A program made the translations under genes and the position numbers. The notes beneath the pieces were generated by a model, which was not told the origin of the DNA, made no database searches, and saw nothing but the letters and a program-made list of their open reading frames with translations. Shown here piece after piece: positions 10,601 through 18,880 of a stretch of 64,000 nucleotides of DNA. Origin of the DNA: Saprospiraceae bacterium (GTDB taxonomy: Bacteria; Bacteroidota; Bacteroidia; Chitinophagales; Saprospiraceae); contig JADJLG010000001.1 in assembly GCA_016710235.1 (NCBI GenBank), positions 1,353,501 through 1,417,500 on the forward strand, in the 5' to 3' direction. Each line of letters opens with the position of its first letter. Within the stretch, counting starts at the first letter, position 1.

Positions 10601-13387
10601 ATATTTTATGCTGAAACCTGCAGGAATTACAGCACTATTGGCAGGACTTGATTCGATCAGAAGCGAATTGCCGGAATAACAATCTTTCTGCAGAGGCAAT
10701 TTTTGCAGAGTTCCGGCTAAGGCAGTGCAGTTGAGAGACATTCCTGCATCAATTACAATACTATCTTTACCAGTTAATGGAATTAAATCACTCCAACCAG
10801 CTCCGTCGATATCAGAATCGTTGTACTCAAAACCTGATGCATCTTTTGGACTTGCTACAAAATCTTTTGGAAAATTGAATTGCAACCTGTAAATAATATT
10901 TGTGACCAAATGATCAAATTTGTAAAGCCCATCAGGACTTGTACGTACTGAATCCAATACTCTTGAGCCTGAATCGGTCAAGTAAATTTGGATATCTTTC
11001 ATGTCCCTGTCCTGTGGGTCTTGAATTCCATCTTTACCATAATCGTACCATACGCGCCCTGATAATGTAGCACACGGTGTGATGGAAAATCTTGCAGAAT
11101 TCTGAGATGATTTTAGGCAGATACCTTTCGTAAGATATCCGTTTACCCAGTTTTCAAAATTCACTCCCTTGGTCAACGAGTTGATGTCGACGAAGTCGAA
11201 TCCATTAGGATCGGATTCTACAATGATGGACGAAATTGTAAAAGTACCTTCTGAGTAAATTTCAAATTGTGGAAAATCTTTTGTTTCAATTACATCACCA
11301 TTTTCATCAATAAGTACATAATAAAGTTTGTAGTTGGATGGATATTGATTTGATGTTACAGGAGCTGCATTCAAATTTGCTCTTTGTCCTGCTTGAATAC
11401 AAAACGATGATGGCCCCACAACATGGAGATCTGATGCAACTAATTGACAATTATAATACAATCCTCCATCGATTTGAAGTACGGCAGAATAAACAAAATA
11501 TTGTGCTTTCGAAAACCCCGTAGTCTCAAAATCACTGTCGATATTGTCGGGACCATTGTCGGTAAATGTGATGATATTTTCTTTTGGTAAATCAATCAAT
11601 AGATAACGTGTATTTTTGATAGGAATTTCTGGGAAACAATATTTACCTTCTGAGTTAGTATATGCTGAATCTAGTTTTACGATTTTAGAATCGTCCAGTA
11701 AGTAAATTTTAACACCTGGATATCTTTTTTCATTTGTAGCCCTCAGACCATCTTTGTTGGAATCATACCATATAGTTCCACAAATGGCTCCCACTTCCTG
11801 AATGCCAAGATCTATGGAACCGTTATTATAATTGTATTGCAATGATATCTGGGAGGTCCATCCATTTTTGTCAAAATCATTGTCCCTTTCATGATTATTT
11901 CCTGAATGCTGTTGGGTCACACTATATTTGGAATCCAACACAGTTTTGATGAGATAATTTCCAGGAAACAGTTTTGAGAAAGTATACTTACCTTCATTCG
12001 AACTCAGGGTTGAATCAAGCAAAATTAATTGATCATTATAAAGATAAAGTCGGATTCCAGAAATGCCGTTTTCAGTAAGATCTTGAATTCCATTTCCATT
12101 GTCATCTGACCATACCATGTCACCAATTGACGAGAAACTAAAAATGCCGGCATCTATATCATCCCTGAATTGACCGGAGGCCAAATAGAAACTTGCTGAG
12201 GTACCTGGTCCATTGCTTTCATCTGCTTTGCTCACATCAAATCCGGTCGGAGATGAGATTACTTTTGTAAAGTAAGAATTAGCTGCTAGATTATATTTTA
12301 AGTAATAGTAACCTTCATTCAGTCCATCAAATCTAAAGTGACCAGACGAATCCGTTGTTACTGATCTGATCAATTTCTTTGTCAAAGCATCATAGATACC
12401 TACAGTAATTTGTGGTACACCTTTTTCTCCGGATTCTTGTAACCCATTTCCATTTTCATCTGCCCATACATAATCTCCGACAGAACCGGAAGTACATGGA
12501 GAGAGTAAAAAAGAACGACAACATTTAGATGAGCTTCCGCGACTATTTTTTGCTGCGACACAGACTTCATATACACCAGGCATCAATCCCTCCATATTGA
12601 GAGAAATCGTTTCTTCATTGTCTGTGGCAGACACCGGATAAGCAGCAAGTGGGTAGCTCCACTCATATTCTTCTGCACCAGGTACAGGGTCCACAAACAA
12701 CATGGCACATTCTTTCATACAAATTCTTCCTACTGAAGTGTATCTGATGATCAATTTAGCCTGATCTAGTTTCGCCACCGCGGTGGATGTTTGATTGTTT
12801 GCTAGTTGCACGACAATGGCAAATCCCGGGTCGTTGAGTAAGTCAGTGTTCAGGGAGCTCGCCCATTGATCAGTTGGAGACCCATATGTCCAAATCTGAT
12901 CTATTCCGTTTGTCAGAGGCCAAGCCGGAGAATTGTTGCGGTTTGCTTTGTTTTCTCCAATGAGTTGGCCCAAGCCATTGATGAGCTGAACCTTTTCTGT
13001 AATGACTGGACCCTTCTCTACATGGCCTTCCAACTCCAAACTCATCCCATGGATGACACTTCCAGCCGGTATTTTGAGATCAAATCCTCCCAGGATAAGA
13101 CAGGAAGATTTGGTCCCCGCATTCAGCTCAACTGATGAGTATTGATTGTCTGACACGATGGATTGATCAATTGAACTCCAGTCCAAACTGGCACTTGTAC
13201 AGTAATTCTGCTTGAATGAATGAGGACTGAGACGTAAGTCACCTGAAATAATGCTTTGCCCGTTTCGGATTGGGCAAGGTGTGGCCGGGACACCCGGTCT
13301 TACCTGGGACTTTAGTGATGAAAAGACCAACAAAATCAATGCAAAAGACAGCCACGATGGGCTATGCATCCGTTGTAAAGAGACCAT
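7682..13387 (-). CDS. Giant secreted SdrD-B-repeat protein with T9SS type A domain
   Basis: 1901 residues, with a signal peptide near the N-terminus (an ATG at 13369 inside the frame would also serve: MHSPSWLSFALILLVFSSLKSQ). Residues ~40-215 form an N-terminal beta-sandwich-like region. Nine SdrD-B-like domains follow (markers VGDYVWADENGNGLQ, IGDMVWSDDNGNGIQ, VGNLVWEDVNGNGIQ, VGNYVWLDQNQNGIQ, IGDNIWMDNNLNGLQ and four diverged WYD/WED versions). Their D-x-N-x-N/D-G loops are typical calcium sites. Between domains 3/4, 4/5 and 5/6 lies a different ~125-residue module, present three times. The last ~75 residues are a type A T9SS sorting domain (GKVIKTGNLLR ... SGFYFIRF). This should be a long, calcium-stiffened surface stalk or adhesin; the ligand is unknown. 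Confidence 0.88.
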   Translation of the reverse strand: MVSLQRMHSPSWLSFALILLVFSSLKSQVRPGVPATPCPIRNGQSIISGDLRLSPHSFKQNYCTSASLDWSSIDQSIVSDNQYSSVELNAGTKSSCLILGGFDLKIPAGSVIHGMSLELEGHVEKGPVITEKVQLINGLGQLIGENKANRNNSPAWPLTNGIDQIWTYGSPTDQWASSLNTDLLNDPGFAIVVQLANNQTSTAVAKLDQAKLIIRYTSVGRICMKECAMLFVDPVPGAEEYEWSYPLAAYPVSATDNEETISLNMEGLMPGVYEVCVAAKNSRGSSSKCCRSFLLSPCTSGSVGDYVWADENGNGLQESGEKGVPQITVGIYDALTKKLIRSVTTDSSGHFRFDGLNEGYYYLKYNLAANSYFTKVISSPTGFDVSKADESNGPGTSASFYLASGQFRDDIDAGIFSFSSIGDMVWSDDNGNGIQDLTENGISGIRLYLYNDQLILLDSTLSSNEGKYTFSKLFPGNYLIKTVLDSKYSVTQQHSGNNHERDNDFDKNGWTSQISLQYNYNNGSIDLGIQEVGAICGTIWYDSNKDGLRATNEKRYPGVKIYLLDDSKIVKLDSAYTNSEGKYCFPEIPIKNTRYLLIDLPKENIITFTDNGPDNIDSDFETTGFSKAQYFVYSAVLQIDGGLYYNCQLVASDLHVVGPSSFCIQAGQRANLNAAPVTSNQYPSNYKLYYVLIDENGDVIETKDFPQFEIYSEGTFTISSIIVESDPNGFDFVDINSLTKGVNFENWVNGYLTKGICLKSSQNSARFSITPCATLSGRVWYDYGKDGIQDPQDRDMKDIQIYLTDSGSRVLDSVRTSPDGLYKFDHLVTNIIYRLQFNFPKDFVASPKDASGFEYNDSDIDGAGWSDLIPLTGKDSIVIDAGMSLNCTALAGTLQKLPLQKDCYSGNSLLIESSPANSAVIPAGFSIKYILTHGPNFIIEDYSNSPQFYVNQIGTFSIYALVLNENPTDYNYINLNSRIQKGTTTLVGFSSPLRSENICHAITSRSVNHFIYDCVNIEGLVWYDKNKDGSQANENGVLGTKVYLLRSNGTLLDSTATTGDGRYRFSSITPSIDYKIKILVDTPYIFTLQDATGSEADDSDVDQSGLSRVYSLIPGTTQQSDAGILFPCSVLAAPIEYRFQSNTCLRPSGVDLRSRVVGNHSYNNKFQVLYLLSNKETDVILQTSVIPDFRVYDSGMYEVWGLIIPNSSHPEYEDFSFLIQGKTKIDEIRSFLNKTNICHSWTPNTVSFNVIACDRIAGSIWEDQTKDGLHDSFEPFLEDIKIYLVNNQNTIIDSTLTNDKGSYAFINLVAADYFIRVSIPADFQMTLQNVGTNRSIDSDFSTQGELFVNSSEVQTGTFKDGGLIREYGQVGNLVWEDVNGNGIQEIGEPGINGVTLHLYQASTHEKIASTITSDMNGISGSYLFPYAPVGQTYIVAEMSSRYCVTLQGAGSNKLEDNNFKTHGQIHTSDTFNVIAQTQNSDVDLGIFRKSTVGNYVWLDQNQNGIQDSNESGINDVIVRLFEASGKKIGEIQTRYNPEFQTDGYFEFNDLKPGYYYLQFTNTLGLAFTQANAGTIDFDCDVTESNGPGTTDQFLINSGDIQLHHDAGFIPPGLIGDNIWMDNNLNGLQDPEESGASEITVELYNASMDKIKETKTNAFGEYHFPVEPGQYIIRVVLPEGLQFTKYNPSNDELNSDIMGTYGEGTSNMIELSKYGEHAIINAGLVQPSILALNEIELNAKRVKNSVLIEWKHEIKSVNGKFEIWKFNYQWMKLTEFSGNNIPYNQLQKFEDKDPVMHAESQYQIRYTYEGGQILSNIIVLPVSSNEIKIQNQLVSDNLIAIQTNTAPIQYFITHINGKVIKTGNLLRTEEVISINDIPSGFYFIRFNSEGNFLKAIPFVVVR

Positions 13388-13565
13388 GTCGAGTAGTTTT
13401 GCTTATTAAATATAATCTTTTTGTAACATATTAGTCACAGAAAGACCTGCAAATATATATATAATATTTTAATAATATAATTAAAAAGTTTCTAAAATGT
13501 CCCACAGCTCCGATGTTCAATAGATTCTGACCAAATCAATCCCCCAAAAACCGGCCGGAGGGTGT

Positions 13566-13573
13566 TATCTTTG
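13566..13573 (+). promoter_or_regulatory. Bacteroidota -7 promoter box
   Basis: TATCTTTG matches TAnnTTTG exactly and lies 25 bp upstream of the ATG at 13598. No convincing -33 TTTG is present at the usual distance. Confidence 0.5.
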
Positions 13574-13597
13574 CACCGATGATTTAAAATGAAGTAA

Positions 13598-16009
13598 ATG
13601 ATGTTCAAGACCTTTTCCAAAGCATTCTTTTTAACTGTTGTAGCCATGCAGTGGGTATGGGCCCAACCACTCCAGTTTGTAGATGCCTACAAAGACAGCC
13701 TGAGTGTGACGGATGCTCATATCGGAGCTACTTCTGATGCAGGCTGGATGCAGGTCTTTGTCACCCGAGATTCAGCAATCACTTTTGCAAAATTTGATTT
13801 TTGTGGTAAGCTGGAATGGTCTCGTAAATTCAAGTTGTCCGGTTTGTTAAATGAATCTTCATTGTTTATGGCAGATGATGTGGCTCATATGAGTGGAGTC
13901 CTCAGGGATACCGTCGGAATGAGCATATTGTGCATGGATGTCAATAAAGACGGCAGCTCATTGATCAGAAAAAGAATGCATTTTCAGCAAATGCCTTTTG
14001 TATCCAATCCGAAAGTCATCGTTCAAGACCACAATCATTTTCTTGGGTTCAATGGAGGCAATAATCAACAGGATGCCTCCTTTTGTTTTTTAAAAGCTCT
14101 GCCGGATTATACTGTTCAACAGCTTTTAAAATTGGACAGCAGCCTACAAATGCAAGACATCAACTATTCCAAGGCAGGTAGATGGTTAGTTACATTGGGA
14201 GACTCTTTGTATATGCAAATGAACGAAAATGCAGAGGTCGATTTTGTACACTCCTTCCAAACTCGGTTTTCAGGAATGCAAAACAATATCGTCATTCATA
14301 CTTCTCCCAATGAACCCGTAGCTCTCTCTGGATGGGTGGAGAACAATGGCCAGAGATACTTCAGGTTTTTAAGAGTATCAGACGGTGGAGAGCTTGACGT
14401 TGCTTCCTCTCTGGTTCAATATTTTCCGGATATAAAGCCGTATAGTTTCTATGGAAGAGATGGAAAGTACTATACTACTTTTTCTGATACTTTGACTCTA
14501 GGGCGCAATGCCAAAGCATCGATTGCATCTTTTTGGGGAGATCTGCAACAGGATGCCATCAAGTCAAATTCACTATTTGATAAAACTCTAAAGCTGACAA
14601 ATTACAAGGTGACCCCAACTTTAGAAAGAGTATTTGCTGCTGTACTGGCAGTAGATTCTTTTAATATGCTTTTTAATGTAAAATTGAGCAAGTTCATGGA
14701 TTTTAGTTGTCAAGACTCTACCAAGCGTAATTTCTGGCCGGCTCAGCTCATGAAAACAGATACTTTCGATCATCCTACATTCAGCAAAACTCCTTTTCCA
14801 AAACTGGATTCTTATGAACGTTTGGTGCTGGACACTTTTCAAATGGAAAGATTATGTGAAAAATTTGACTTGAAATCAGGTGAGATTCCTTATCCTCCGG
14901 GTTGCAAAGGAGATTCTATAACATTTAATGTTCCGAATACAGAGAATACGACATTTAACTGGGAGACGGGCTCTACACAGAGCTCTATAAAAGTGCGTAT
15001 TCCCTCTTCGGTTACAGTGACAATCACTTATTGCGGAATGACAATTACTCAAAAGCATTTTGTTGAAGAGTTTTCACCGGTATTACCTGACATTGAATAT
15101 CCGGTTAGCTGCAAAGCTCAACCGGTTATTTTTCAAGCTCTTTCTTACCCAAAATCCAGCTTTGTCTGGAGTTCAGGAGAGGCGACTGACACTTTACATG
15201 TCCTGGCGCCTGATTCCCGTACAGTGAATTATACTTGTTTTGAAACCCATTTTAGCCAAAAACATAAAGTAGAAGTTTTTCAAACACAATTACCGGAGGT
15301 AAATTACGGATTGAAATGCAAAGGAGAATCAGAGGTTTTTAAAGCTACAACTTTCCCAAACACCAGTTTTGTTTGGAGCACCGGCGAGAAGACAGATACT
15401 CTACGTGTTAAAGCACCTGCCACCCGTACTGTAGATTATACTTGTTTTGAATCAAAATTCAGTCAAATGCATATTGTGAGAGAGTTAAACCCGCAATTAC
15501 CTACCATTTATTATGACCCATTATGTTGTACTGAAAGTATGAATTTTACTGCCCAATATATCAGTGGTATAGATAGTTTATTGAGTTACAAGTGGAAAAC
15601 GAATAACTCTGCCGATACTTTATCATTTCTTCAAGTGAAATCTCCTGCCAGTGTTCAATTAGAATACAAATGTTTAGAATCTATTTTTACACAACAACAC
15701 ATTCTAAATAAGAAAGATTGCTTCCCAATCATCAAAATGCCAAATGTCGTTGCACCATACTCAGAAATTCCGGAAAACAGAATTTTCAAAGTGACTTCGG
15801 ATAGTCTGCAGCAGATTAAATCTTTTCAAATGGAGATTTATAATCGATGGGGACAAAGGGTATATTCATCTGATAATATCAATGAAGGATGGGATCTTAT
15901 TTTCAAAGGAACAGTATCGCCTTTAGAAACCTATATTTATTCTATAGAAGCAGAAGACATATTTTGTGACAGAAAAAATATCAGTGGATCATTTTCAATT
16001 ATCAAATGA
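13598..16009 (+). CDS. Secreted repeat protein with type B (CHU_C-like) T9SS sorting domain
   Basis: 803 residues. A signal peptide (FFLTVVAMQWVWAQ) is followed by ~400 residues that may fold as a propeller-like region. Then come four consecutive ~70-residue Ig/PKD-like repeats at about residues 429-497, 498-566, 567-635 and 636-710. Repeats 2 and 3 are closest, sharing SFVWS-GE-TDTL, RTV-YTCFE and FSQ-H patterns. The C-terminal ~90 residues (FQMEIYNRWGQRVYSS ... GWDLIFKG ... TYIYSIEAED) are the gliding-motility-associated type B sorting domain. Type B cargo generally uses T9SS accessory partners different from those of type A cargo. The body probably serves adhesion or a surface structure; no enzymatic motif is seen. 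A -7 promoter box lies 25 bp upstream. Confidence 0.85.
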   Translation: MMFKTFSKAFFLTVVAMQWVWAQPLQFVDAYKDSLSVTDAHIGATSDAGWMQVFVTRDSAITFAKFDFCGKLEWSRKFKLSGLLNESSLFMADDVAHMSGVLRDTVGMSILCMDVNKDGSSLIRKRMHFQQMPFVSNPKVIVQDHNHFLGFNGGNNQQDASFCFLKALPDYTVQQLLKLDSSLQMQDINYSKAGRWLVTLGDSLYMQMNENAEVDFVHSFQTRFSGMQNNIVIHTSPNEPVALSGWVENNGQRYFRFLRVSDGGELDVASSLVQYFPDIKPYSFYGRDGKYYTTFSDTLTLGRNAKASIASFWGDLQQDAIKSNSLFDKTLKLTNYKVTPTLERVFAAVLAVDSFNMLFNVKLSKFMDFSCQDSTKRNFWPAQLMKTDTFDHPTFSKTPFPKLDSYERLVLDTFQMERLCEKFDLKSGEIPYPPGCKGDSITFNVPNTENTTFNWETGSTQSSIKVRIPSSVTVTITYCGMTITQKHFVEEFSPVLPDIEYPVSCKAQPVIFQALSYPKSSFVWSSGEATDTLHVLAPDSRTVNYTCFETHFSQKHKVEVFQTQLPEVNYGLKCKGESEVFKATTFPNTSFVWSTGEKTDTLRVKAPATRTVDYTCFESKFSQMHIVRELNPQLPTIYYDPLCCTESMNFTAQYISGIDSLLSYKWKTNNSADTLSFLQVKSPASVQLEYKCLESIFTQQHILNKKDCFPIIKMPNVVAPYSEIPENRIFKVTSDSLQQIKSFQMEIYNRWGQRVYSSDNINEGWDLIFKGTVSPLETYIYSIEAEDIFCDRKNISGSFSIIK

Positions 16010-16170
16010 TAGAGAAAACATAGTTTGATTATTGCATTCTGACGTGTAGATGTCTCAAAGAAATATTCAACTGTGTTGAACAAGATTTTATAAATAAGAT
16101 TTTACCCATACCGCTTCTTTTACAATCCGGATGATTGGGGACTCGTTGCGTTTCCCGGGGAAATAAGCAA

Positions 16171-16200
16171 TTTGAATTCATTCCGGTATGGCTATCTTCG
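16171..16200 (+). promoter_or_regulatory. Bacteroidota-type promoter for pdxA
   Basis: TTTG at 16171-16174, 18 bp, then TATCTTCG at 16193-16200 (one mismatch to TAnnTTTG). It overlaps the first codons of the longest pdxA frame and therefore argues for the downstream ATG at 16215. Confidence 0.6.
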
Positions 16201-16214
16201 CACAAACAATTCGA

Positions 16215-17273
16215 ATGGAAAAAATAAAAATCGGTATTACTTCAGGCGACATCAATGGTATCGGTCTCGAAGTGATACTCAAAGCACTTAAGAATCCAAG
16301 TATATTAGAACTCTTCACACCTGTCTTATACGGAAACATAAAGATCAGCTCTTATCATAAAAATATTGTCCAGCTCGACAATCTCTCTTTTCATGTTCTG
16401 CATCAAGGCGAAAAACCAAAAGCCGGCAAGCTAAATCTGGTCAATTGTTGGAATGATACTGTCACTATAAATCTTGGCAAGGCCAGTCCGGATGGTGGCA
16501 AATATGCTCTTCTCAGTTTAGAAAAGGCAGTAGAAGATGTCGTTAAAGGCGACATAGACGCAATCGTCACTGCACCGGTAAACAAAGCATCGATGAGACT
16601 AGCCGGCAGTATGCATTTGGGTCATACGTCTTATCTCAAGGAGAAGGCAGGTGTAAATGATGTACTCATGATGATGGTGAGCCATAAGCTCAAGGTGGGT
16701 TTGGTGACTGACCATATTCCATTGTCTCAAGTACCCTCAACTTTGTCGAAGGAGCTGATACTCAGGAAGATTCTGATTATGGAAGAGAGCTTGCGTAAAG
16801 ATTTTGGCATTCCCAAGCCACAAATTGCAGTCCTGGGTTTAAATCCTCACGCTGGTGAAGAAGGTTTGTTGGGCAATGAAGAGGAAAGTTTTATCCGTCC
16901 TGCAGTAATCGAAGCCAAGAAAAATGGTTTGTTTGTCTCGGGACCCTATCCTTCAGATGGATTCTTTGGATCAGGTATGTTTTCAAAATTTGATGGAATA
17001 TTGGCTATGTTTCATGATCAGGGTCTTATTCCATTCAAAACATTATCTTTTAATTCAGGTGTGAATTATACAGCTGGATTACCATTCGTAAGGACTTCTC
17101 CAGACCACGGAACCGCTTTTGAGATAGCCGGTAAGAATATGGCTGATCCGGGTTCAATGATTCAAGCTATGTATTGGGCAAAAGACCTCATACTCGAAAA
17201 AAGAGGATATGTGGAAATGAGACAAAATGTATTGAAAAAAAGGCCAAAGCTATCAGAAGAAATGAGCGAGTAG
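16215..17273 (+). CDS. pdxA: 4-hydroxythreonine-4-phosphate dehydrogenase
   Basis: About 352 residues. PdxA oxidises 4-phosphohydroxy-L-threonine with NAD in the DXP-dependent pathway to pyridoxal phosphate (vitamin B6). The sequence begins MEKIKIGITSGDINGIGLEV, the usual PdxA start, and carries the three metal-binding histidines at H167 (VTDHIPLSQ), H212 (LNPHAGE) and H267 (FHDQGLIPFK). These equal E. coli H166, H211 and H266. The frame is open nine codons upstream (16188), but a good promoter lies across that extension, so 16215 is chosen. The next B6 gene, pdxH, lies about 1 kb away on the opposite strand, with a glucosaminidase gene between, so the two are not co-transcribed. Confidence 0.96.
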   Translation: MEKIKIGITSGDINGIGLEVILKALKNPSILELFTPVLYGNIKISSYHKNIVQLDNLSFHVLHQGEKPKAGKLNLVNCWNDTVTINLGKASPDGGKYALLSLEKAVEDVVKGDIDAIVTAPVNKASMRLAGSMHLGHTSYLKEKAGVNDVLMMMVSHKLKVGLVTDHIPLSQVPSTLSKELILRKILIMEESLRKDFGIPKPQIAVLGLNPHAGEEGLLGNEEESFIRPAVIEAKKNGLFVSGPYPSDGFFGSGMFSKFDGILAMFHDQGLIPFKTLSFNSGVNYTAGLPFVRTSPDHGTAFEIAGKNMADPGSMIQAMYWAKDLILEKRGYVEMRQNVLKKRPKLSEEMSE

Positions 17274-17315
17274 GTTGGTCACTCTATTAACATTCGTCTT
17301 TGGTCTGAGATTGGT

Positions 17316-18056
17316 TTACTTCGACCCTGATAACCTTGGCGATGCAAACTTACGACGATTCTTTTTCTTTTTTAATTTATTTACAGATTTTGTAGCTGCT
17401 TTTACTTCCGGCTTATTGTTGTTTGAAAGCACTTTTGATTCTTCAATTTTCTTAGGTGTCGGCAGTACAGAAATTTTACTTTTTTCCTTCTGATAAGCTT
17501 CCCAGCCTATTGGATCAGCTTCTTTATCCAGGTTTTCGAGATTATATTTCCTGATGGTCTCGAGCAATTTTTTTGCATAAAGTGGATCAGTAGCATAACC
17601 GCATTTTTTTAGTCCCAATGCCCAAGATTCATAATCGAATTTCGAGTAATTGAATAGCTCTTTGTACCTGGATCTACCGAGAATGAAGTCAGTATGATCT
17701 ATGTAGGAATCTACAGCGGAAGGATACATCCTGAAACATGAATGAATCAACTGACCTGATGAATCGAGATCGTCATCTTGGTACAGATAAGTTTCACCAG
17801 TCCAGGTGCCTTTGCATTTGATACCAAAATGATTGTTTGCCTGGACAGCAAGCTCTGATCTGCCGGCCATGGATTCCATGATTCCCTGAGCCATTTTGAT
17901 ACTAGCAGGAATTCCACTCCTTTGCATCTCACTGATTGCTACATATTTGTATTGGTCCATATAGAGCTCTTGAACACTTATGGGCCTGAATGATCCGCCA
18001 AAAATGCCGGCTAAAATGATGCTCAGAAAAGCTGTGATTTGAATTCCTTTTTTCAT
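17316..18056 (-). CDS. Glucosaminidase-domain peptidoglycan hydrolase
   Basis: About 246 residues from the ATG at 18054-18056 (MKKGIQITAFLSIILAGIFGG), which starts a signal or anchor segment; the upstream frame start at 18068 adds only four residues. The core (YVAISEMQRSGIPASIKMAQGIMESMAGRSELA, NNHFGIKCK, YPSAVDSYIDHTDFI, YATDPLYAKKLLETI) is the glucosaminidase/FlgJ-type domain that cleaves the glycan strand next to N-acetylglucosamine. The catalytic glutamate is probably in GIMESMAGRSE. The last ~45 residues are Lys-rich and low-complexity (KLKKKKNRRKF), perhaps electrostatic wall binding. No LysM or SH3 domain is visible. It is convergent with pdxA, with only 42 bp between stops. Confidence 0.88.
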   Translation of the reverse strand: MKKGIQITAFLSIILAGIFGGSFRPISVQELYMDQYKYVAISEMQRSGIPASIKMAQGIMESMAGRSELAVQANNHFGIKCKGTWTGETYLYQDDDLDSSGQLIHSCFRMYPSAVDSYIDHTDFILGRSRYKELFNYSKFDYESWALGLKKCGYATDPLYAKKLLETIRKYNLENLDKEADPIGWEAYQKEKSKISVLPTPKKIEESKVLSNNNKPEVKAATKSVNKLKKKKNRRKFASPRLSGSK

Positions 18057-18231
18057 GATTTCGCACAAAATTATTCTTCTTCACTTCCCTGAGCAAAAAT
18101 GATACCAAATTCTTCAAAGTTTATATTTGATATTGTATAATATCCTTATATACAATAATATATAAGTTATAAATAATTATAATGTGTTTTTTATATCTTA
18201 CCTGCTGGTTGATTTAAAAACAAGACGTATG

Positions 18232-18861
18232 TCAAGGTGCTTTCCTAAAAATTCGCCATGATAGATCGATTTTTTCAAAGGCGATTCTATCATGTAGCCG
18301 GCCTAAGCGGCCTTGCCAAAACTCAACATGAATAGGTCTGATCAAATAGCCCCCCCAATGCTCTGGACATTTGATTTCTTCAGGATGGCTTAGAAGCTGG
18401 TTAAATCTGGTATCGAGGACTTCCCTTGATTCAATTTCTGCACTTTGCGGAGAAGCGGCAGATCCAGCCCTACTTTCCAAAGGTCTGCTGTCAAAATAGA
18501 GTACCGAAGCCTCTCTTGAGATTTTTTCTGCATGACCTTGAATCCGCACTTGTCTCTGCAAACCCATCCAAAAAAAATTCATACTCACTTGGGGGTTCGA
18601 TTCTATCTCCTTAGACTTCTGAGAGTTGTAATTTGTAAAAAAAACGAAGCCTTCATCCGAGACTTCCTTCAACAGGACTACACGTGAGGATGGCAGACCT
18701 GTTTGGCTCACAGTGGACAATGTGAAGGCGTTAGTTTCATCAAGTTGAGCCTCCTCAGCCTGCTTGTACCATTTGCGAAATTGATCTATAGGATTCTTTT
18801 CTACGTCCCCAATGTTTAAAGATGATTGCGTATATTCCGCTCTGATATGATGAAGCTTCAT
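18232..18861 (-). CDS. pdxH: Pyridoxamine 5'-phosphate oxidase
   Basis: 209 residues, the usual family length. PdxH is an FMN enzyme that oxidises pyridoxine or pyridoxamine 5'-phosphate to PLP. Recognisable blocks are NPIDQFRKWYKQA, FTLSTVSQTGLPSSRVVLLK (FMN site), FVFFTNYNSQKSKEIE, MNFFWMGLQRQVRIQG, YFDSRPLESRAGSAASPQS, PEHWGGYLIRP and EFWQGRLGRLHDR. The terminal RKAP corresponds to the RLxP end typical of the family. It lies 19 bp downstream of the TolC-like gene on the same strand, so the two may share a transcript. With pdxA nearby, the window covers two steps of de novo B6 synthesis. Confidence 0.96.
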   Translation of the reverse strand: MKLHHIRAEYTQSSLNIGDVEKNPIDQFRKWYKQAEEAQLDETNAFTLSTVSQTGLPSSRVVLLKEVSDEGFVFFTNYNSQKSKEIESNPQVSMNFFWMGLQRQVRIQGHAEKISREASVLYFDSRPLESRAGSAASPQSAEIESREVLDTRFNQLLSHPEEIKCPEHWGGYLIRPIHVEFWQGRLGRLHDRIAFEKIDLSWRIFRKAP

Positions 18862-18880
18862 GGATTGAAAGTTTCGTAGA

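Noticed and set aside
18131..18157. 9-bp AT-only inverted repeat TATTGTATA/TATACAATA between the glucosaminidase and pdxH genes
   Set aside because: In such AT-rich sequence an inverted repeat of this kind is expected often by chance and has no T-run.
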